DNA of 64,000 bases. It comes from Trametes villosa. Taxonomy: Eukaryota > Basidiomycota > Agaricomycetes > Polyporales > Polyporaceae. Where the stretch lies: positions 806,001 through 870,000 of the forward strand of contig PUDQ02000057.1 in the NCBI GenBank assembly GCA_002964805.2. Direction: 5' to 3'. A program made the translations under genes and the position numbers. This document shows, piece after piece, positions 56,918-64,000 of this stretch (positions are counted from its first letter, which is position 1; each line of letters begins with the position of its first letter). The notes under the pieces were generated by a model. That model made no database searches and was not told the origin of the DNA. It worked only from the letters and a program-made list of their open reading frames with translations.

Positions 56918-57445
56918 CCTCAAGTCATAGAGATGAGAAAGACTCAGACTCGGACGGACTGCGCGCAGCCGCTAGATCAAACAAACTTCGAAGAGTTCAA
57001 CGTTCAACGTTCAACGAGGACGTGTTCAAGTTCAAGAAGTTATGCGTGCGATTCACTCAGGCGCCCATGTACAACCGTGCTTACCTAATCAGCTGCAACG
57101 GGAGTTGCGTGGGCGCTTTCAGGGCTGTCGGGCAAGAGCGACTGAAGAAGAACAAGGACGATTCCCCGGACACAGTCTCGAGCCTTCCTTGTTGAATAAC
57201 CGCCATAATTTCCCAGCGATATGTGACTCAGCTTGGATTGAGGCGTGGCGTGCAACGCGCCTCCACTGGACACATTCACGCAGGGCGGGGGCTCTCGAAG
57301 TTCATAAGGTGTGTACTAAAACAGTATGCGACAGCGACATGCCAGAACGTTCAGTAAGCATCACACCGGGTGCCATATACTACCGCAAGTTGGCGATACG
57401 TATCCCATACACCCGCCCTACCAATCCACCAGATACGTGCGCGAC
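56918..57445. other. Spacer between K7 and A4
   Basis: K7 promoter with GTTCAAC three times in a row (56995-57015) and GTTCAAGTTCAAG (57024-57036), then the A4 3' flank. No gene. Confidence 0.45.
56995..57036. promoter_or_regulatory. Direct repeats upstream of K7
   Basis: Three tandem GTTCAAC units with a seven-base period, followed after eight bases by two overlapping TTCAAG units. The cluster sits 78-119 bases upstream of the K7 start, where a regulator could bind cooperatively. Confidence 0.4.
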
Positions 57446-58811
57446 TTACTCCTTCGAGACCTTGATGACGACCTTCCCGACGTGCTGCTGGCTGTCCAGG
57501 TACTCGTACGCCTTGCGCGCGTCTTCGAAAGAGAAGACTTTGTCGACTACAGGCTTGAGCTTGGCCGAGGAGATTAATCTGTTCATAGTTTCGAATCTAC
57601 AGCGAGTGCGGTCAGCGCTGCATCGATACGCGCCACGGGCGGGGACTTACTGATCGCGCGAGCCGACGAGAATTCCACGAACGATGGCCGCTTTGGTGAG
57701 GATCTGCACGGGCAAGAAGCTCACGTCGGCTTGCTACGAAAGCATTTGGCGATTAAAAATGAGCTAATAAAGAAAGGCGAGGGAGGGGTGCATACCTCGG
57801 CGACGAAGCCAATAACACTGATCGTGCCGCCATGACGGATGGCATTGACGGACTTCATGATCGTGCCCGCGCCGCCAACTTCGAGGATGCGGTCAGCGCC
57901 ACGGCCGTTAGTCTGCGGTCACAAAGCGACACGCCTCGTCAGCTCTCAGTTCCGGGCAGCACGGAGGTGAACCTTAATACGCACAATCTTGAGGACCTCC
58001 TCGTCCCAGTCGGGCGTCGTCTTGTAGTTGATCGTGTACGCCGCGCCGAGTGCCGTGGCGATCTTCAGCTTCTCATCGGACGAGGAGGTCGCGATGACAG
58101 TCGCGCCCGACGCGACCGCAAACTGCAGCCCGAAGATCGACACGCCGCCCGTGCCCTGGACGAGCACGACGTCGCCGCCCTTGAGCGCGTTCGGCCCAAT
58201 GAGCGCGTTATATGCCGTAACCGCGGCGCACCTGCAAGCGGATATCAGCCTGTCTCTGAGTATATGCGCACGTAGGCCGGGGTACTCACGGGAGCGTGGA
58301 CGCCTCCTCGTAGCTGAGGTGCTCGGGGATGCGCACGAGCGCGTGCGCGGGGAGCACCTTGTACTCGGTCAGGACGCCGTCGATGCCGCCGCCGAGGGCC
58401 GTGCCCATGTCCATCCCACTGACGTCCCCGAAGATGTGGTTGATGGCGAAGTTGGAGGAGACGCGGTCGCCGGTCGTCCAGCTGGTGACCTCGGTGCCGA
58501 CGGCGACGATCTCGCCAGCTAGATCGGAGCCGGGGACGAGGTTCGCCTTCTGCCCGGCGGGATATTGGCCCTTGATGACGAAGAGGTCGCGGTACTGCAG
58601 TGAGACGGCATGGACCTTGACGAGGACCTCGGTCGCCTTGAGCTGTGGGACCGGGCCATGAGTCAGGGTGAGGTTGTGAATGCCATCCGCCTGTAGTGCA
58701 GTAGACACGAGTAAGCATGCGGTTCGATTTCTGGAGAAATGACTCGAAGGGTACAGAAAAACGTACCTTCGGGAGACGGTACTCGCGGGTCGTTTGAGGA
58801 ATGGTAGACAT
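57446..58811 (-). CDS. MDR/quinone-oxidoreductase-like protein A4
   Basis: Exons 58767-58811, 58290-58690, 57985-58231, 57796-57912, 57651-57733, 57446-57596 (347 codons). Starts [15 protein letters not shown], one residue longer than its paralogues. N-domain: [50 protein letters not shown]. Rossmann domain: [18 protein letters not shown] and [20 protein letters not shown], then [18 protein letters not shown]-terminus [20 protein letters not shown]. No zinc ligands. Complete frame. Shares [12 protein letters not shown] with A5, its nearest relative. Upstream, TGGTAAGATTCTTGG near 58964 resembles the A2/A3 motif only in part. Confidence 0.92.
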
Positions 58812-59589
58812 GGTTGTGTAGCGGCGAATGCGTGCGAGGAAACCCAGAACTTGGGTGTGTACAGTCTGCAAGTGCACGCATCGTTCTTAACGCAGCTGCA
58901 CTCCGATCCCGGCCATTCAACTTGGGTGCAGTGCGACGGACGCTATCCCGAGTCTTCGCGACTTGGTAAGATTCTTGGTCAGGCGCCCTCGATGCAAGCG
59001 CCTTCCTACCAATGGGACGGCGGCCTACACCGCGGGGGCCGTATTCTATCTCCCCGCGCGGTACCTCAGGCCTCAGAAGTGCATATGACTTCTTGGAGCC
59101 CCGGAGAGAGGTCTGGAAAGAGCCTGGGTTAGTAATTCGCTCCGGAGGTCTGTATTTCCGGAGATTCGTACTACATGCATCTGCGTCGTCGAATGGTCGA
59201 GCCTGAGTATTCACGAGTCGCTGTCTTCCTTTCTGTACCACGGCGATGAACCTAAAGCAGCCAAGATTAAAGGCGAGAGAGGAACTCGCTGTGAGTGTAT
59301 CTGGTGTGAAGAAGCAGTGCAGTGTACTGACGGCCTCGGACCGAGGGACGACTCAGCGATATTGATCAACATGTGAATTCAACAGGCGCCCATCGGTTCC
59401 GCGAAATACAGAAGACCCAACTCGATAAACCAAGCGGACTCGGATGAAGATAAGGGAGAGGCCGGCCTCTGGGCTTGCATCGCTCTCGCGCTCATGTTCA
59501 TACCAAGCCTTGCAAACAAACAACTCGCCCTGCGTCTGCTCGATACATCTGCCTTGCGGGTCCAAATTCGGGAGACCCGGTTCCATAGC
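58812..59589. other. Spacer between A4 and A5
   Basis: A4 promoter and A5 3' flank; no gene, repeat or TATA box clearly seen. Confidence 0.4.
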
Positions 59590-60949
59590 TCAGTCCTTCG
59601 AGACCTTGATGACGACCTTTCCGACATGCTTCTGACTGGCGAGGTACTCGTACGCGTCGCGTGCGTCCTCGAACGCGAAGACCTTGTCGACGACTGGCGT
59701 CAGTTTGGCGGCCGAGATCAGCCTGTTCATCTTCTCAAACCTATCGCACGCGGCATGGTCAGTAAGGCACGCTGTGCGTACGTAAAGACAGGAAGACGTA
59801 CTGGTCGCGCGAGCCTACGAGGATGCCGCGGATATAGGCAGCTTTGCCGATGGCCAGGAGCGGCAGCAGGCTCACGTCGCCTTCCTGCAGTATCGTAGAG
59901 AAACCGATGATCAGATAGACGCGAGGGAAAGAGGTAGTGGAAGGTGCCCACGGCAGCGACGAAGCCGAAGACGTTGACTGTGCCGCTGTTGCGTACGGCC
60001 GTCATTGACTGTATGATGGTGCCTGGTCCGCCGACCTCGAGGATATGGTCAACGCCTCGCCCGTTCGTCTATGCATAACATGAGCCGCGTGAGCGGAATG
60101 ACATATGGAAAGAGGAGAGGTGTGCGTACGATCTTCAAGACTTCCTCAGCCCAGTTCGGCGTCTTCTTGTAGTTGATCGTGTGCGCTGCGCCGAGCGACT
60201 TCGCGATCTTAAGCTTCTCGTCAGACGACGACGTCACGATCACAGTCGCACCCGAGGCGACGCCGAACTGCAGGCCGAAGATCGACACGCCACCGGTGCC
60301 CTGGATGAGCACGGTATCGCCACCTTTGAGAGGGCTCGGGCCGCCTAAGAGCGAGTTGTAGGCAGTGACCGCGGCGCACCTATATCGATACGCCTAAGTT
60401 AGTGATCAATTTCAACTTGAATGCGGGGGGTTCGAGGGACATACGGCAGAGTGGAGGCCTCCTCGTAACTGAGGTGCTCCGGGATATATACGAGCGCATG
60501 CGCAGGGAGCACCTTGTATTCAGTCAGCACGCCGTCGATGGGCGCGCCGAGAGCGGACGCCTTGCCCTCCTCTGTGACGTCCCCGAAGATGTGGTCGGTC
60601 GCGAAGTTCGAGGAGATGCGGTCGCCAATGCTCCAGCCAGTGACCTCGTCGCCGAGTGCGACAATCTCTCCAGCAAGATCGGATCCAGGGACGAGGTTCG
60701 CCTTCTGGCCAGCCGGGTACTGGCCCAGTGCGACGATGAGGTCGCGGTATTGGAGCGAGACGGCGTGGACCTTGACGAGGACCTCGGTCGCTTTGAGCTT
60801 CGGGATCGGCGCTTCGGTCAAGGTGAGGTTGTGGAAACCGTCTGCCTGGAAGGAGGAGAGCATATAAGAACTAGTTTGTGCGTGAGAGATGGGCAGGGTT
60901 AGCTCACCTTGGGGAGACGGTATTCGCGGGTCTTCTGCGGGATAGACAT
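59590..60949 (-). CDS. MDR/quinone-oxidoreductase-like protein A5
   Basis: Exons 60908-60949, 60445-60845, 60130-60379, 59952-60068, 59802-59884, 59590-59740 (347 codons). Starts [15 protein letters not shown]-domain: [57 protein letters not shown]. Rossmann domain: [18 protein letters not shown] and [20 protein letters not shown]. It differs from the others in [13 protein letters not shown] and the [17 protein letters not shown] segment, which is closer to A1 ([16 protein letters not shown]). C-terminus [20 protein letters not shown]. Intact. The A genes therefore form two or three subtypes rather than identical copies. Confidence 0.92.
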
Positions 60950-62170
60950 TGCGATGTGTGCGAGTGTGTGTGGTCGTTTGATACGATAGCAAGACCGAAG
61001 TGTAGAGGTGTGCGGTTCCTGCGACCCATGCCGCCCCATTTAACTAGTCGCGCACCCCTGTCACGACATCGCCTGGTACAGTCGAGGTCGCCCAGATTGG
61101 CTCTGCTTCGTCAGGAGTCGACCAGGTATGCTGTCACTAGTCGAGGAGCGAGTTGAAGAGTGAGTGGTGGGAAAGAGAACTGCTTCCGGCCACGGAGGGA
61201 ATGCATCCGGTCCTACTGTTCGGCGAGCCAGCGTCACCATAAGCAGCTTGGGGGAGCGAGTCCGACATCACCGGGGCTGTCGGTCATAACGGAAGTGACA
61301 CAAGTTTTAACTTGTAGGTCCACGTCCGTCTAAGCTGGGATAGAGTCGGTCGCTGCACCTCCGGATGGTGCAGTAAACAGTCGAGATTTGCGCTCAATAA
61401 CGCTACGTCCATCATGGTGCGCTTACGCGGAGAGTTCCACGAGAAGTCCCGTTGAAGCGATGAACGCTGTGCGAAGGGTAGACAAATCGGAGAGAGAGAG
61501 ACTCGGATTTATGGGAGCGAGCGAGAACTCCAGTGATCGTCGAGAGCAAAAACGAAGTGTCCTGGTTGTCCTGTACAGTATATAGCATCGTGGTACAGAG
61601 GCGAACAGAGCGTAGTACGAAAAAGCCTAAAGGACCCGGGCGCGATACTGAACGCTTCGGCAAGCGCCGACGAGTAAGCGCTCGCTCGCTCGCTCAAATC
61701 CAGAACACTTGAACTCGGACGCGCACATGGGGCCGCGTCGTGGAATCACTCTTGCGCGCATGTCGAGGTGGCGACTGACGACAGCGAACTCCTCAAGCGC
61801 GACGAGTTAACGGGGCCATGGGCCACACACTCCATTAGTACACCAGCGAGCTCGGGTCAAAATTGCAGACAGTGGGGAGAAAAACTAGTGATCGAGGTCT
61901 ATATGCCGGTGAGTTCTACAGATGAAGAGCCAAAGAGACATGTCGTATCGTATATCCGGAGTCCCAGCCGTAGCGGGCAGCCTGCTACCAGAGCAGCCGC
62001 CCGCCTATCCAATCTATCTAGTGGTGGGGTAACGCTGGAGGGATGGAGGTGTCAAGGAAGAGCGCTCTAATGCAAGGTGTCGTGAGATCATAAGGCGCGT
62101 AGAGTCGTGAGCCAGAAATTGCGTCAAGGGAAGGGGACGTGTGTAGGAGACACCGTTCGTAACGGCGGTA
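60950..62170. other. Spacer between A5 and the MFS gene
   Basis: A5 promoter, a decayed kinase exon 1 (61335-61415), and about 600 bases without recognisable content. Confidence 0.45.
61335..61415 (-). pseudogene. Decayed exon 1 of a kinase-like gene
   Basis: The minus strand reads DVALLSANLDCLLHHPEVQR, matching the K-family exon-1 pattern (G)D(I/V)DALAIPDRLLRHPEVQ(Q/R)R. In bases, GCTGCACCTCCGGATGGTGC corresponds to GCTGCACTCCCGGGTGGCGT of K7. The start-proximal PPWY part and exons 2-5 are not found. An eighth kinase copy therefore once extended the cluster to its right edge. Confidence 0.5.
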
Positions 62171-63958
62171 TCAGTATACCGCGAATATTTTGGGCTCGCG
62201 CTTCAGGCGCGCTGCGCGCCAAAGATACAAGTCAGGTCGCTGTCCACGCTCAGCGATGCTGGTTGCAATTGCACGTACCGTAGAGGAGGACTGTGGCACC
62301 GATGATCTGCAGCCCGCCAGAGTAACATGAAACTGCGGTCCAGTTCCCGCCTGTTGCACTGAGGATTGCGCCGCCAAGAGGAGCACCAGCGGAGTTTCCT
62401 GATAGATCTACTGTAAGCCTCTACTGGATAGGAGGAAGAGGAGACACAAACCGGGTAGGTTGAAGAGCAGTGTTAGTCCCGACAGGCCGGCAAGCCTGCC
62501 AGAGCCCCAGAGCTGTGCAGCGACGGCTGGCGAGAGGGACAGGAAGCAACCGCAAACAAACCCATACATGATCGCGAACGCCATCTGCCGCGCAATACAT
62601 TAGCATGAGTGCACCTTTCAGGGTAGAGGGCAAGAGCGGGGAATAAGCGGCATATGAACAACACGCACGATGCCTGCATATGTTGAGACGAAAGTCCAGA
62701 CGAGAAGCTGAGTGAGTCCAGAGAGCATGATGACCGTCCACAGGGCATTCACAGGTCCGACGCGGTCCGCGAGGAAGCCGATGAGCGTGCGCCCCATCGC
62801 CGCAGAGAAGTTGAGCATCGTCACTGGGAGTGCTGCGAGCTGTCCGAGACCCCGCGATTAGCCTTGCTGGGCTCTACTAGACAGAATGGAAGATGTACCG
62901 TGTCCGACAAATCAGGAATCTTCTCCTTCGCGAACGTCGGGAGGAAGAACACGGGGGAGAGGTATCCGCTACCGTCGGAAGGATGAGGTAGTCAGTACGG
63001 GATCGGCGTATAGGCATCGATGACGCCTACAAGACGGTGAAGAAGAAGCATCCACCGAGACTCCAGAAGACGGGGTCGCTGAAGAACGAGCGGTCGATCC
63101 AGATAATCTTCTTCCGCTCCGTCGCTCGTCGCCGCTCGGAAATCATAAACCACGCCGCGAAGAGGAGCACGCCATCGAGCGCGGTGTAAATCGCGAACGA
63201 CTTCTTCATCCCGACGGCGGTGAGCAGCTGCCGGAAGAGCAGGGAAGACACCGCGCCGCCTGTGCATGGGATTGTTTGAGCATACGGCGGCTGGCGAAGT
63301 AGACAATGTGCTTACCGAGGGAACTGCCGGCAACGACGATGCCCGTCGTGAGTCCGCGAAGTCTGAGGAACCATTGTGCGGGAAGGGCGACCTGCACCCC
63401 GGGGTCGGCAATAAGAAGCAGCGATAGCTCAGACGACAGGTGGCACGTACAATAAGGGGATAAACCAGTGCACCCGAGACTCCTTGCAGTACGCCCTAGG
63501 GGAGGCAGTTAGCGTCAACGAACGAGACAATATCCGCGATGCTCACCATGATTACGAAGAAATGCCACAGCTGCGTGGCGAACACGCTCAGAAGCATGCT
63601 CAGCGTCCATAGGAAGCCTCCGGCTGCAAGGAAGGGCTGGCCACATGTTATGCGCGCTGCTTGCAACCGGCTACGTAACAAAAACATACCTTATAGCCGC
63701 TGCGAAGGAAAGTCAGCGGAACGGGTCAGCGACGGAACCGCGTACGTAACACTCACTAGCGGTCCGCCAGTTTTCCTGGGATGACGCTCAACAAGGTCAT
63801 GAACTGTGCAGCGAGGTGATCATGAGCCACGTTCCCTATTCAATACGATGGGTCGCGGACGTACCATGCCAGACATGCTCCCCAGCGTGCTCAGTACAGA
63901 CTCCGATGCGTCAGGGAATACGTTCTCTTTGAAGTATTCCTCTGTCACGCCCCAGACC
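62171..63958 (-). CDS. MFS monocarboxylate-type transporter (5' end outside window)
   Basis: Exons 63865-63958, 63757-63803, 63690-63699, 63547-63636, 63451-63495, 63316-63391, 63031-63259, 62899-62968, 62669-62839, 62452-62584, 62279-62410, 62171-62211; the first exons lie beyond the right edge (63959-64000 is intron). The protein is a plasma-membrane permease of the major facilitator superfamily, MCT-like. It shows GKLADRYGYKPFLAAGGFLW (the loop 2-3 signature G-x-x-x-D-R-x-G), QGVSGALVYPLIVALPAQWF, LRGLTTGIVVAGSSLGGAVS, the second-half signature GFLADRVGPVNALW, YGFVCGCFLSLSPAVAAQLW and SGNSAGAPLGGAIL. The central loop SERRRATERKK separates the two six-helix halves. One exon is only 10 bases (CGGCTATAAG). 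The substrate is probably a monocarboxylate or related acid; not determinable from sequence alone. Confidence 0.9.
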
Positions 63959-64000
63959 TGATCCAATGTGAGTACGCCACGAGGGAGGACGCGAGACGAT

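Overview
The window looks like nuclear DNA of a GC-rich filamentous basidiomycete, probably an agaricomycete and perhaps a polypore (inference). Genes are cut by many introns of about 50-70 bases with GTRNGT donors, CTRAY-type branch points and AG acceptors. The recognisable products are fungal: Fes1, ornithine aminotransferase, a Zn2Cys6 DNA-binding domain, a cytochrome P450 and a monocarboxylate-type MFS transporter. There are no operons, ribosome binding sites or CRISPR arrays, and I found no tRNA or rRNA.

Layout. 1-9.2 kb: conserved housekeeping and membrane genes (DHHC palmitoyltransferase tail, FES1, a 32-codon spliced micro-ORF, two multi-pass membrane proteins, one with a 1.2-kb intron). 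9.2-15 kb: gene-poor, but with a minus-strand Zn2Cys6 transcription-factor N-terminus split over tiny exons. 15-17.5 kb: ornithine aminotransferase in 12 exons. 17.5-21.9 kb: poorly coding, with one possible orphan exon. 21.9-27 kb: three tandem paralogues of a single-pass membrane protein, each with a cytoplasmic PPAY (PY) motif near the C-terminus. 28.2-30.3 kb: a P450 whose I-helix exon junction does not hold frame.

30.5-61.4 kb is the striking part: a lineage-expanded cluster of seven intact protein-kinase-like genes (called K1-K7 here), five intact MDR/quinone-oxidoreductase-like genes (A1-A5) and two paralogous small proteins of unknown family (S1, S2), plus at least one decayed kinase fragment. 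All except K1 lie on the minus strand. The K genes share a five-exon plan (about 141, 258, 39, 246 and 210-234 bases, all phase 0) in which one intron splits the catalytic H-x-D motif. They lack a normal glycine loop and APE motif, and the glycine of DFG is replaced in three of seven. The A genes share a six-exon plan. The cluster grew by block duplication: [K2-spacer-K3] matches [K4-spacer-K5], and [S1-spacer-K6] matches [S2-spacer-K7].

62.2-64 kb: the 3' part of an MFS monocarboxylate-type transporter running off the right edge.

A joint function for the kinase-like, MDR and small proteins is not shown by the sequence. The case rests on co-localisation, intactness and shared promoter elements. 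Exon borders were placed by eye from splice consensus, reading frame and comparison among the paralogues in the window; they are most secure in the K and A families, where copies confirm one another.
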